The translations under genes and the position numbers were made by a program. A DNA stretch of 29,127 nucleotides from IMG/VR virus record IMGVR_UViG_3300031785_000040, positions 1-29,127 of that record. The stretch is one strand, 5' to 3'. Source of the stretch: a virus. Shown here piece by piece: positions 1-6,955 of the stretch. Under the pieces are notes generated by a model. It was not told the origin of the DNA. It saw nothing but the letters and a program-made list of their open reading frames with translations, and did no database searches. Position 1 is the stretch's first letter. Every line of letters begins with the position of its first letter.

Positions 1-215
1 ATACCTCTTTTTATGTATATCATAGCACACTCAAAGTTCTTTGAGAAGTGTTCTACGATACCATTATGAATGATGGCAAACTTTCTTCCGTTAGATGGTA
101 CAGCTGCCCACATACCATCCTTTGATACCCAACCACTTGGTTGTCCTACTTTAGCATCTAATAAAGATGGTATTGTTGTTGGGTAAAACTTTTGATAGTT
201 TTCTTTTCTTGTCAT
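1..215 (-). CDS. Conserved phage hypothetical protein, 3' end cut by window edge
   Basis: The ATG is at 215-213 and the frame stays open for 71 codons to the window edge, so the C-terminus is missing. The visible protein begins MTRKENYQKF and has Trp at residues 29 and 36, with a basic start. It shows no signal peptide, membrane segment or catalytic motif that I recognise. Its start codon shares one base with the stop of the upstream 46-aa gene (TAATG) and there is no Shine-Dalgarno sequence, so translation is probably coupled. I know no function for it. It resembles the small conserved hypothetical proteins scattered through T4-like marine phage genomes, but that is an impression, not a database match. 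Confidence 0.75.
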   Translation of the reverse strand, partial: MTRKENYQKFYPTTIPSLLDAKVGQPSGWVSKDGMWAAVPSNGRKFAIIHNGIVEHFSKNFECAMIYIKRG

Positions 216-355
216 TAAAATACAGCAGTTACACTTACAACAGTTGCGTTAGGATTTCTTGCTAATGCAACTTGTCTTGCTTCCCGATAGTCAACTGCCC
301 TGACAATCTCATCAAATACTTGACCTGCAACATAGAGTTGTACTTTACACTTCAT
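215..355 (-). CDS. Small conserved phage protein (46 aa)
   Basis: A complete 46-codon gene running from ATG at 355-353 to TAA at 217-215. The protein begins MKCKVQLYVAG and ends in a hydrophobic VSVTAVF tail, with a central LARNPNATVV segment. That layout fits a tiny alpha/beta fold with beta strands at both ends. An AAAGGA ribosome-binding sequence lies about 8 bases before the start, clearer than at most genes here. It starts 23 bases after the methyltransferase gene and its stop overlaps the next start (TAATG), so it belongs to the same operon. Small proteins of this pattern recur in marine T4-like phages without known function. Confidence 0.8.
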   Translation of the reverse strand: MKCKVQLYVAGQVFDEIVRAVDYREARQVALARNPNATVVSVTAVF

Positions 356-378
356 AGTTTTCCTTTATTACTCTTCTA

Positions 379-1341
379 TTATATAATATCTAAGATGTTT
401 ATGCTAGGTTCTTGTGCCACTTCTTGAACTGGTTTATATTCTTGCACTCTCTTTTGGATTAAGTTACCATAGTCTTCGTGTAGTTCACATCCTATGTAAT
501 CACGACCAAGTGCCTTCGCTACAGCTGCTGTAGTGCCACTACCCATAAATGGGTCAAGGATTATATCTCCTTTCTCACTCCCTGCGAGTATGCAAGGTTC
601 AATCAAGTCAGGTGGGTATGTAGCAAAATGTGCTTCACGATATGGTTTATTTGTTACTGACCAGACAGATCGTTTATTCTTTGTTGGATATGATTTTGTA
701 AGTCCGCTATGCGGTTGGAGTCCTGTTCCTTCGTTGTGATATTTTCCATTGGTTCTATCTCTTGTTCCCCAATCTTTTGCGGGTTCTTTGATTGCTTCAT
801 TATCATAATAATATTTTTTATTTTTACTGAACAAAAATATATATTCGTGTGACTTGGTACACCTGTCTCTCACACTCTCAGGCATCGGGTTAGGTTTATG
901 CCATATAATGTCCTGACGTAAATACCAACCATCATTTCTCATTGCGAAGGCAAAGAGCCATGGGATTCCAATAAGGTCTTTTTCTTTGAGTCCTTCGATT
1001 CGATTTCCTCTGCGAGGACACACATCTGGTAAGTCTTGTTTAGTATTTGAGACTGTTTGTTTAACCAATCCTTGTCCTTTTCCAGGTCTGTAATTATAGT
1101 AACTATCGCCAAGATTAACCCAACAAGTTCCATCATCTGTAAGCACATTGCGAACCTCCTTAAATACGTTGACTAATTGTTCAATAAATTCATCAGGACT
1201 TTGCTCCTGACCAATTTGATTCTCCTCTCCACCATAGTCTCTTAGACCATAGTAGGGTGGAGATGTGATACAAGTTCTTGCCTGTTCATCAAACTCTTTG
1301 AGTGTCTCTCTACAATCTCCAAATAGAATTGTGTCTCTCAT
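379..1341 (-). CDS. DNA methyltransferase, beta-class SPPY type (N4-cytosine or N6-adenine)
   Basis: A 320-aa SAM-dependent DNA aminomethyltransferase of the N6/N4 MTase family. The catalytic motif IV is TSPPYYG at residues 26-32, and the SAM-binding motif I, DPFMGSGTT at 263-271, lies near the C-terminus. The order IV then I defines the beta class. SPPY rather than DPPY is more frequent in N4-cytosine enzymes, but SPPY alone does not settle the base. The region between holds the target-recognition part, with aromatic DGWYLRQDIIWHKPN at 137-151. Length is normal for an orphan phage enzyme. The ATG overlaps the stop of the upstream nucleotidyltransferase by 4 bases. No restriction endonuclease partner is nearby, so the likely role is protecting phage DNA from host restriction or marking it. 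Confidence 0.92.
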   Translation of the reverse strand: MRDTILFGDCRETLKEFDEQARTCITSPPYYGLRDYGGEENQIGQEQSPDEFIEQLVNVFKEVRNVLTDDGTCWVNLGDSYYNYRPGKGQGLVKQTVSNTKQDLPDVCPRRGNRIEGLKEKDLIGIPWLFAFAMRNDGWYLRQDIIWHKPNPMPESVRDRCTKSHEYIFLFSKNKKYYYDNEAIKEPAKDWGTRDRTNGKYHNEGTGLQPHSGLTKSYPTKNKRSVWSVTNKPYREAHFATYPPDLIEPCILAGSEKGDIILDPFMGSGTTAAVAKALGRDYIGCELHEDYGNLIQKRVQEYKPVQEVAQEPSINILDII

Positions 1342-1775
1342 CGTTTTAAAAATTCATTCAAAATCCAACTACTACTATTCATTTTATCATCGCCACCAAC
1401 ACCCCACTCAAAGATAACTCTATCATTCTCTTGGAATTTAAGATACTCAGGTACATTGGTGTTTACTCTATCTCCCCCATTACAGAATACCACTCTATCA
1501 TACATTTGTAAACACTTGTATATTGCCATACAAGATGAGTTATCTGTATCATCATAAGTAATTGTCAAGTCAACTGGTTTAAGTTCTTTGACTATTGCTC
1601 TTCTTTCTGTCATTGGTAAGAAATACTTTCCTTTCTTACGAATTAACCACTCATCAGAATTTAATCCTACACACAATGGTGTATTTGGATATAACTCTTT
1701 TGCGTTTTTGAAGTATGAAATATGACCTGTGTGTATCGGGTCAAATCCACCTGTGACTAATACTATTGTACTCAT
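1338..1775 (-). CDS. Cytidylyltransferase-like nucleotidyltransferase
   Basis: A 145-aa single-domain protein of the HxGH nucleotidyltransferase superfamily, which includes glycerol-3-phosphate cytidylyltransferase, RfaE C-domain and phosphopantetheine adenylyltransferase. It shows the nucleotide-binding GGFDPIHTGH at residues 9-18, a K-G-x-x-x-x-P-x-T-E-R-R-x-I segment in the middle and NSSSWIL near the C-terminus, matching the ISTTxI-like signature. The acceptor cannot be read from sequence: glycerol-3-phosphate, a sugar-1-phosphate or a nicotinamide or pantetheine phosphate are all possible. It is joined to both neighbours by 4-base ATGA overlaps, so it is co-translated with the helicase and methyltransferase. 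That may point to nucleotide or cofactor chemistry linked to DNA modification, though this link is only contextual. Confidence 0.85.
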   Translation of the reverse strand: MSTIVLVTGGFDPIHTGHISYFKNAKELYPNTPLCVGLNSDEWLIRKKGKYFLPMTERRAIVKELKPVDLTITYDDTDNSSCMAIYKCLQMYDRVVFCNGGDRVNTNVPEYLKFQENDRVIFEWGVGGDDKMNSSSWILNEFLKR

Positions 1776-2962
1776 CGTGTAATAACTGTAGTAGCTGCTT
1801 CGCCTTTGTTGAATATAGTATCAACAACTGCTTCAACCTTTCTTGCAGTAGTGATACCAACGTTAGAGTAAACAGGCACACATACAAGACCAAATACTTT
1901 GTCTTCTGCACCTTTACGAATGACTCTACCGATTGTTTGACTTATGCCTATGTAGTCCATATTACGCATAAACAATACTGCTTCAAGACCGTTGACATTG
2001 ATACCCTCTGAGAGTATGCTGTGATGTAGAACTACAAATCTTTTACTGTAGTCTCTACCCCACTTATTAAGTGTATCAAAAAATTCTTCTCTTGACACTT
2101 TCTCTCCATCAATCATCGCACCTGTCTTAGATGTAATCAACATCCAACTGTATCCTCTGTGTGCAAGTTCACTCACAAAGTCTGTTCTTGATATAAGACT
2201 TACAATTTGCTTGGTTGACTTGGCACATATCAGTACTTTGTCCTTACGAATATTGTCAATCGCATTTATCATCTGCTCACAATCTCTGTCAGCAACCAAC
2301 TCATCTTTCTTGAGTATTCTTGACTTATATACCTCAACCTTTGGCGGAAGTATGTGACCCGCCCTGACAAGTGTTGGTGCAGGTACTTGACATATCACAT
2401 TACCATATACATTCTTATCATTCATACCCGCCTTGAATACTGTCTTACTGTGCTTTGGTGTAGCAGTAAAGAAGTAACAACGATGAGAATTGAGTGAGAA
2501 GTATTCAGTTGCAGGGTAAAAGTTTTTCTGTACTGAGTTGTGTGCTTCATCAAAGTAGATAGTATCAACATTGACACCACTCTCCTGTATTCTGTGTAGT
2601 GAATGATAAGTTGTAAACATCATCTTGTGACCAGTGCAACTCTCAACAAACTCCTGTATCTCAAATGGTTTAGTGGTGTTGTACATACCATCAACTTTGC
2701 CACTATGAACGTGCATATAAGAGAAAGAAGTGCTGAAGTTTATATCAAGTATTTCAATGAACTCTCTACATAATTGCTCTGCAAGAAGTATGCGAGGTGC
2801 AACTACAACAAATGTTTTCTCATAACTACAATCAGTAATCTCACGAATGACATCGTGTATCATACACATTGTCTTACCACCACCAGTAGGAACAATCACT
2901 TGTCCGATGTGATTGTCTGCCATTGCCTGTAGTGCTTCTGTTTGATGTGGTCTTAGTTGCAT
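1772..2962 (-). CDS. Superfamily 2 DEAH helicase, UvsW/restriction-subunit-like
   Basis: A 396-aa two-lobed SF2 helicase. Walker A PTGGGKT is at residues 25-31, preceded by a Q-motif-like LRPHQTEA start. Walker B DEAH is at 138-141 and motif III TATP at 166-169. In lobe 2, motif V SEGIN is at 318-322 and motif VI QTIGRVIRKG at 342-351. All ATPase and arginine-finger positions are present, so it should be active in unwinding or annealing nucleic acid. It resembles the UvsW and ResIII branch. T4-type UvsW is around 500 residues, so this is a shorter relative or a different phage SF2 protein, and I therefore give no gene symbol. An extended -10 element, TGCTATAAT, lies 21 bases before the ATG. 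Confidence 0.9.
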   Translation of the reverse strand: MQLRPHQTEALQAMADNHIGQVIVPTGGGKTMCMIHDVIREITDCSYEKTFVVVAPRILLAEQLCREFIEILDINFSTSFSYMHVHSGKVDGMYNTTKPFEIQEFVESCTGHKMMFTTYHSLHRIQESGVNVDTIYFDEAHNSVQKNFYPATEYFSLNSHRCYFFTATPKHSKTVFKAGMNDKNVYGNVICQVPAPTLVRAGHILPPKVEVYKSRILKKDELVADRDCEQMINAIDNIRKDKVLICAKSTKQIVSLISRTDFVSELAHRGYSWMLITSKTGAMIDGEKVSREEFFDTLNKWGRDYSKRFVVLHHSILSEGINVNGLEAVLFMRNMDYIGISQTIGRVIRKGAEDKVFGLVCVPVYSNVGITTARKVEAVVDTIFNKGEAATTVITR

Positions 2963-2982
2963 AATTTTCTTTCGATGTACTT

Positions 2983-2991
2983 ATTATAGCA
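2983..2991 (-). promoter_or_regulatory. Candidate extended -10 promoter before helicase gene
   Basis: On the minus strand the sequence reads TGCTATAAT, a perfect -10 hexamer with the TGn extension. No convincing -35 hexamer lies 16-18 bases upstream, as expected for an extended -10 promoter. The predicted start of transcription is about 2976, giving a leader of about 14 bases. The same nonamer occurs before the neighbouring methyltransferase gene. Confidence 0.5.
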
Positions 2992-3036
2992 CAAGATTTA
3001 CCTCATAGGGGTGTCTTGTGACAGTTATATGATTGT

Positions 3037-3918
3037 CTAATCTTTAATTTTTAATTTGTTTTTAGTTTCACTATATGCTTTCACAACCAATGACTTACCA
3101 CCCACGTTCGGAGCACCCATATTTGATACATAGTCTTTCCATTCAATCTGTTCAAATATGGTGCGAACATAGTTTTTATTTGATTTGAACAAATAGTGTG
3201 TAGTTGTCTCAGGTGTAACTGCATCCATATCACAAACACCTATCTTACCCCAATACTTGAGTGCAAAATCCCAATACTCTTGATTCTTAATTTGTTTTCT
3301 CACTTCTGGGAGTCTTGGAACATTGTCACAAGTCAGGAACATTTCAAAGTCCTGATGTTTTGTTGGTGGTCTCTCTCTAATTCTAATATCTTTATATCCC
3401 TTTGACTTTGACCACACTTGCATACAACAAGGAACGTCATAGGGTTCTCCTTTGAATACAAAACTATTCTTAGGTAATATCTCGCTATGATATAATGAAA
3501 AAGACTTATCTAGTTGAAACTGAACCTTCCAAGATGTTGACCACTTTGCAGGAACTATAAAGGCAATCAGTTCACTAAAAGTTGCTGCGTGATTAAAGAA
3601 ACCCTTTGCCAATGGATTCATATAACCTGTTCCAAATGGAGGGTTAGTAACTGTAGCGATTCTTATATTATTAGTAAGTGGATGATATGGCGAATTATAT
3701 TTGAAAAAATCTTGTTTGATAATATTACTACCCTCTGGTTCTATATCCATTCCTACCGAACTCGATGGTAGATATTGTAATATATTTCCACACCCTGCAG
3801 CTGGTTCTATGACCATATCAAAAGCATCTAGTGGATAGTATTGATTGACAATATCCACAAACCTTTTAGCAATGTCAGGGTGTGTATAAAACTTATCTAA
3901 ATCCTTTTCCTTTGCCAT
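3037..3918 (-). CDS. NPPF-type N6-adenine DNA methyltransferase
   Basis: A 293-aa SAM-dependent methyltransferase. Motif I, EPAAGCGN, is at residues 38-45, followed by DIEP at 58-61 (acidic residue that holds the SAM ribose), QDFF at 69-72 and catalytic NPPFG at 92-96. The order motif I then IV and the NPPF sequence fit gamma-type N6-adenine enzymes, although NPPY/F is also used by some RNA and protein-glutamine methyltransferases. The N-terminal KDLDKFYTHPDIAKRF resembles the phage-type adenine methylase opening, where FYT-P positions the cofactor. No endonuclease is adjacent. With the SPPY enzyme it gives this phage two methyltransferases of different class within 3.5 kb. Start chosen at ATG 3918-3916, 14 bases after a predicted transcription start. 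Confidence 0.85.
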   Translation of the reverse strand: MAKEKDLDKFYTHPDIAKRFVDIVNQYYPLDAFDMVIEPAAGCGNILQYLPSSSVGMDIEPEGSNIIKQDFFKYNSPYHPLTNNIRIATVTNPPFGTGYMNPLAKGFFNHAATFSELIAFIVPAKWSTSWKVQFQLDKSFSLYHSEILPKNSFVFKGEPYDVPCCMQVWSKSKGYKDIRIRERPPTKHQDFEMFLTCDNVPRLPEVRKQIKNQEYWDFALKYWGKIGVCDMDAVTPETTTHYLFKSNKNYVRTIFEQIEWKDYVSNMGAPNVGGKSLVVKAYSETKNKLKIKD

Positions 3919-3938
3919 ATAATGATTATATTAACCCC

Positions 3939-3967
3939 ATTATAGCAAAAAATCCCGCCTTTTGCAA
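3939..3967 (-). promoter_or_regulatory. Candidate sigma70-like promoter before NPPF methyltransferase
   Basis: The minus strand has TATAAT at 3944-3939, extended by TGC (TGCTATAAT). Seventeen bases upstream is TTGCAA (3967-3962), a 4/6 match to TTGACA that lies in the loop and stem of the preceding terminator hairpin. The predicted start is about 3932. The promoter therefore begins inside the end of the previous transcription unit. Confidence 0.45.
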
Positions 3968-3973
3968 GTCGGG
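3945..3973 (-). terminator. Intrinsic terminator after halogenase gene
   Basis: On the minus strand CCCGACTT-GCAA-AAGGCGGG (3973-3954) forms an 8-position stem with one A/G mismatch and a GCAA loop, followed at once by ATTTTTT. This is a textbook intrinsic terminator. It closes the minus arm of the oxidative cassette, about 55 bases after the halogenase stop codon. Confidence 0.75.
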
Positions 3974-3979
3974 TCTTAA

Positions 3980-3996
3980 AGAAACGTAGAGTTTCT
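3980..3996. other. Short perfect hairpin
   Basis: AGAAAC-GTAGA-GTTTCT is a perfect 6-base stem with a 5-base loop, placed between the halogenase stop and the intrinsic terminator. It could stabilise the 3' end of the mRNA or be a secondary termination or processing structure. Its GC content is too low to be a strong terminator alone. Confidence 0.4.
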
Positions 3997-4027
3997 AGAA
4001 CAACTGATACAGTGTATCTATAAATTT

Positions 4028-5122
4028 TCAACTTTCTACACCTTTTTTCCAATTATCAAAATTCCATTTTCGCCATTGACCATACATTTCTTTTGAATTC
4101 ATATTATTAGAGTCACTTATCATTTCTAAAAATTTAGAATCAGGATTAAATGGTAAAGATTTAGCATATTCCCAAAATGGTGTGTCATATTTTGAACCGT
4201 ATTGATAGTGCCACAATATAATGTTTTCAAGTTGTTTCATATTTTCCCTAATTTTATTATTACAATAATTTGGTGTTTGCAGTTCAAATAATAAATCCCA
4301 AGACTGCCTACAAATAAATTGATAAAAGGCAACAGATGTCGCTTCTAGTGGTTCTATGAATCCATACATATTTCCCTGTAATATAGTTCTACTACCATTG
4401 TAGAAATTTTTTGCCATATAATTATCAAAATCAAGACAATCAGTTATTTTATCTAAATTAAATCTAGATGTAAAGTCATTAATTGCATCTTCTTTTTTAG
4501 TAATACTATTATTATACAAATAACCATAGGATACACTATCTTGATTTGGAATCACAAATGTCCAACCATTTGGTGTTGCCACACATCTAGTATAGGTTAA
4601 ATCAGGGTCTCTTTCATGTTTTTTAGAAAGAAGAACACTATTCAATGGATTTATTAAAATATCATAATTACTTTTATCTCTATTGTGCCTTCCCCTGCAA
4701 TCAAAAATAAGATTTGCATCTATATCTTTTTCTGGATTACTTATGATTTTTTCTTGAACTTTAAATAAATTTGAATCTATTACACACTCAGATAACTTTT
4801 TAGGAACAAAATGCATTGATGCATTTGGCATTAAAAATGGATGAAATATCTTATCATTTTTCTTACCCCAACCTTCATATAATATACCTGTCTTAAATGT
4901 AGCACCTATTGGATTATGATACCAATTGATATTAAGTACTGATGAAATTAATTCTGGGACTTGAATAGTAGTTCCTTGTCCTACTTTTTCTATTGGATGA
5001 TAGTGAGGACTGTGATAAATTTCAATCTCGAATTGATCAGTAACGTCTGTTAAAAATTTATGGAAGTGTAATGCTGTTACACAACCTGCATTGCCAGCTC
5101 CAATAATAGCAATTTTAATCAT
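4028..5122 (-). CDS. Flavin-dependent halogenase (tryptophan halogenase family), short form
   Basis: A 364-aa FAD enzyme. The N-terminal GAGNAGC at residues 8-14 is the Rossmann dinucleotide motif. FKTGILYEGWG at 76-86 places Lys77 where the catalytic lysine of PrnA/RebH-type halogenases lies. EPLEAT at 257-262 places Glu260 at the second catalytic acid. WTFVIP at 187-192 corresponds to the WxWxIP signature, with Phe replacing the second Trp. These residues are read by eye against the family. Family members use FADH2, oxygen and chloride or bromide to halogenate aromatic rings. Characterised tryptophan halogenases are about 500-540 residues, so this is about 150 shorter, with reduced substrate-binding regions, and the substrate may be a peptide or small molecule other than tryptophan. 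Its start overlaps the upstream oxygenase-like gene by 4 bases (ATGA). Confidence 0.82.
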   Translation of the reverse strand: MIKIAIIGAGNAGCVTALHFHKFLTDVTDQFEIEIYHSPHYHPIEKVGQGTTIQVPELISSVLNINWYHNPIGATFKTGILYEGWGKKNDKIFHPFLMPNASMHFVPKKLSECVIDSNLFKVQEKIISNPEKDIDANLIFDCRGRHNRDKSNYDILINPLNSVLLSKKHERDPDLTYTRCVATPNGWTFVIPNQDSVSYGYLYNNSITKKEDAINDFTSRFNLDKITDCLDFDNYMAKNFYNGSRTILQGNMYGFIEPLEATSVAFYQFICRQSWDLLFELQTPNYCNNKIRENMKQLENIILWHYQYGSKYDTPFWEYAKSLPFNPDSKFLEMISDSNNMNSKEMYGQWRKWNFDNWKKGVES

Positions 5123-5640
5123 TTAATAAAAAAAGAGAGTGTTAATCGACCTGTTTTAAGTGTATCTCCAAATAAATCTGTCGGTGCATGTGTGTAACAA
5201 GACGGATATGCTACTAACCTATTAAATTTATTATCTACATCATTGCTATGTTCATTAACAATAATTGTAGTTCCAGTTTTATTTGGAGCATTTGGATTTA
5301 AATAAACAACACCTGCAAATTTAGAATCATCAGTGTGAAATTTATTTACATGAAAATTTGGTAAAGAGTTTTTTGTATCATCAATTGATATATGAAAATA
5401 AAAATAATACTTGTCTGCATATGTATCATAATTATAAAACTCACTCACCTTTTGTTTAATTTTTTGGCAAGTTCTAAAAATTAAATAGTTACTTGAACCA
5501 CTTAACTCATCCGTTCTAAATCCTCTCCAGCCTACTTTATGACTCATTTCTTCATGACTAAAAAATCTAGATGACAATGCAAATTCTCTCAAATCTTCTG
5601 CATTATCAAAAAAATTATCTAAAATTAAGATTCTACTCAT
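5119..5640 (-). CDS. 2OG-Fe(II) oxygenase-like protein
   Basis: A 173-aa protein with the layout of a compact double-stranded beta-helix oxygenase. HTD at residues 102-104 gives the first two metal ligands, His151 (CYTHAPTD) the third, and Arg165 in GRLTLSFF a candidate 2-oxoglutarate anchor. It opens with a strand-helix segment, ILDNFFDNAEDLREFA, often seen in this fold. I think it belongs to a DUF6445-like branch of phage oxygenases, without certainty. It is the first gene of the minus arm and overlaps the halogenase start by 4 bases, so the two products are made together. The predicted transcription start falls on its ATG, suggesting a leaderless message. The substrate is unknown. Confidence 0.75.
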   Translation of the reverse strand: MSRILILDNFFDNAEDLREFALSSRFFSHEEMSHKVGWRGFRTDELSGSSNYLIFRTCQKIKQKVSEFYNYDTYADKYYFYFHISIDDTKNSLPNFHVNKFHTDDSKFAGVVYLNPNAPNKTGTTIIVNEHSNDVDNKFNRLVAYPSCYTHAPTDLFGDTLKTGRLTLSFFIK

Positions 5641-5646
5641 ATTAAT

Positions 5647-5675
5647 ATAATAGCAGAGATATAGACTCTTGACAA
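5647..5675 (-). promoter_or_regulatory. Sigma70-type promoter, minus arm of oxidative cassette
   Basis: On the minus strand TTGTCA (5675-5670) is followed after exactly 17 bases by TATTAT (5652-5647), with TGC as an extended -10. The predicted start is at about 5640, the A of the ATG of the 173-aa gene, so the message would be leaderless. Its -35 shares five bases with the divergent plus-strand promoter. Confidence 0.75.
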
Positions 5676-5697
5676 GTTCAACTATATAGAATATAAT
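5669..5697 (+). promoter_or_regulatory. Consensus sigma70 promoter, plus arm of oxidative cassette
   Basis: TTGACA (5669-5674), 17-base spacer, TATAAT (5692-5697): a full consensus match at both hexamers with ideal spacing. The predicted start is about 5704, 14 bases before the ATG of the first oxygenase gene. No ribosome-binding sequence fits in the leader. Such a promoter should be read by unmodified host RNA polymerase, which suggests early or lysogeny-independent expression unlike the surrounding late genes. Confidence 0.85.
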
Positions 5698-5717
5698 ATA
5701 TTATTGACTTTTTGTAC

Positions 5718-6305
5718 ATGGAAAATAATAGAGTTACTGATTTTATTATAAGATATAAAAATATTTTTTCAAGACAAGAATGTAGAGAAATAATTGAATT
5801 AATTGATTTTTTTGACGAGAATAGTTTACTTTTCCCTCAAAATTTAAATAATCGACCTTTTCAAGATCAAGATGCAAACAACTTAATGGTTGATGATGGA
5901 GTGACTTTACCCACAGTTCACAAGGTTACGAAAAAAATGTTTCCAAAAATTCAACCTTGTGTTGATAAATATCTCGAACAATTTCCACTTCTAGGTTCAA
6001 GAAAATTTATCATACACGATTGTAAAGTAAAAAAAATTATGTGTGGTGCTGGATTTCACGCTTGGCACTACGAAAATGGAAATGTCTCAGATGCAAGAAG
6101 AACATTTGTAGTTCAAATTTATCTCAATGACGATTTTGATGGTGGTGAAACAGAATTTTTGTATCAAAATAAGAGAGAGAAAGCAGTTGCTGGCGATGTT
6201 TTAATTTTTCCCTGTCAATATACTCACGTACATAGAGGTAATCCACCAATTGATGGAGACAAATATCTAGTTACCTCTTGGGGTTGGATACAAAGTGAAA
6301 ACTAA
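5718..6305 (+). CDS. 2OG-Fe(II) oxygenase, prolyl-hydroxylase-like
   Basis: A 195-aa protein of the 2-oxoglutarate/Fe(II) dioxygenase superfamily. The iron-binding HxE is His117-Glu119 (AWHYENG). Next come RTFVVQIYLN and the DGGETEF strand pair typical of prolyl-4-hydroxylase-like proteins, then the distal histidine in THVHRG (His172 favoured over His170) and Lys182 as the likely 2-oxoglutarate anchor, where many relatives use Arg or Lys. I chose ATG 5718. The frame also has TTG at 5712, but ATG is the standard start and lies after the predicted transcription start. First gene of a three-gene plus-strand operon; its stop shares one base with the next ATG. Abundant in marine T4-like phages, with substrates not established. 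Confidence 0.88.
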   Translation: MENNRVTDFIIRYKNIFSRQECREIIELIDFFDENSLLFPQNLNNRPFQDQDANNLMVDDGVTLPTVHKVTKKMFPKIQPCVDKYLEQFPLLGSRKFIIHDCKVKKIMCGAGFHAWHYENGNVSDARRTFVVQIYLNDDFDGGETEFLYQNKREKAVAGDVLIFPCQYTHVHRGNPPIDGDKYLVTSWGWIQSEN

Positions 6306-6955
6306 TGAAAGAACAACTTGAAGCAGAAATATATTGCGAACCATTTCCACTAATGGTTGTCAATAACTTTTATAATCAGCAAGAATTAAATTTGATTTGG
6401 AAAGAATTAGATTTTTATACTGCTCCTAATAAATTAGTATCTGCTGAAAATTATGGGGGTGTCGTTGGTTATACAAATGCAAAAGCTCTCATATTGGATG
6501 ATTTGTATAGAAATTATGAAAGTGATGAAAAAGGTGTAGACTATAGAAATATATCCAATATATTAACAGTCAATCGAAAATTGTTTGAATGTGGTGTTTT
6601 AGATACTTTTGCTAATATTCATGGTTGCGTAAGTATTGCGAATAAAACAAATCATGATATCACTAAAGTTAGATACTACCACGATGGCGAATACTACGAT
6701 CCTCATACAGATAAAAGCACAATGTTTCTTGCTTTCTCCTACTTTTACAGAGAACCTAAAAAATTTGTTGGTGGGGATTTAGAATTTCCAAAATATGATT
6801 TCAAATTACCATGCACCAATAATTCAATGGTTATTTTTCCTGGTTGGGTAGAACACGGAGTTCGTAAAGTTAAAATAAAAGACTCTGATTACTACGATGG
6901 TTGGGGAAGATATGCTATCACTTCTTTTTTTAGTTGCAGAGATAATAAAAAATGA
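6305..6955 (+). CDS. 2OG-Fe(II) oxygenase
   Basis: A 216-aa dioxygenase-fold protein. The HxD pair is His134-Asp136 in YYDPHTDKS, the GGDLEF segment follows at 156-161, the distal His is 184 (FPGWVEHGVRKV) and Arg202 in GRYAITSFF is the expected 2-oxoglutarate ligand. All four key positions are present and the HxD is canonical, unlike the HxE of its two operon partners, so it is not a recent copy of them. Its ATG overlaps the previous stop by one base (TAATG) and its own end overlaps the next gene by 4 bases (ATGA). A soluble cytoplasmic enzyme is expected. The substrate could be protein, nucleic acid or a small metabolite. Confidence 0.87.
   Translation: MKEQLEAEIYCEPFPLMVVNNFYNQQELNLIWKELDFYTAPNKLVSAENYGGVVGYTNAKALILDDLYRNYESDEKGVDYRNISNILTVNRKLFECGVLDTFANIHGCVSIANKTNHDITKVRYYHDGEYYDPHTDKSTMFLAFSYFYREPKKFVGGDLEFPKYDFKLPCTNNSMVIFPGWVEHGVRKVKIKDSDYYDGWGRYAITSFFSCRDNKK

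Noticed and set aside
1772-2962. Naming the helicase UvsW outright
   Set aside because: Motifs fit the SF2/ResIII group, but it is about 100 residues shorter than T4-type UvsW and no specific UvsW region could be confirmed by eye.
3005-3025. Terminator between the NPPF methyltransferase and helicase genes
   Set aside because: Only a 4-base TGTC/GACA stem with no following T-run could be found.
379-3918. Restriction-modification or BREX-like defence system
   Set aside because: Two methyltransferases and a helicase are present, but no endonuclease, specificity subunit, phosphatase or other core defence gene is visible.
5712-5717. TTG start for the first plus-strand oxygenase
   Set aside because: An ATG two codons later is a better start and both lie just after the predicted transcription start; the extra residues have no support.
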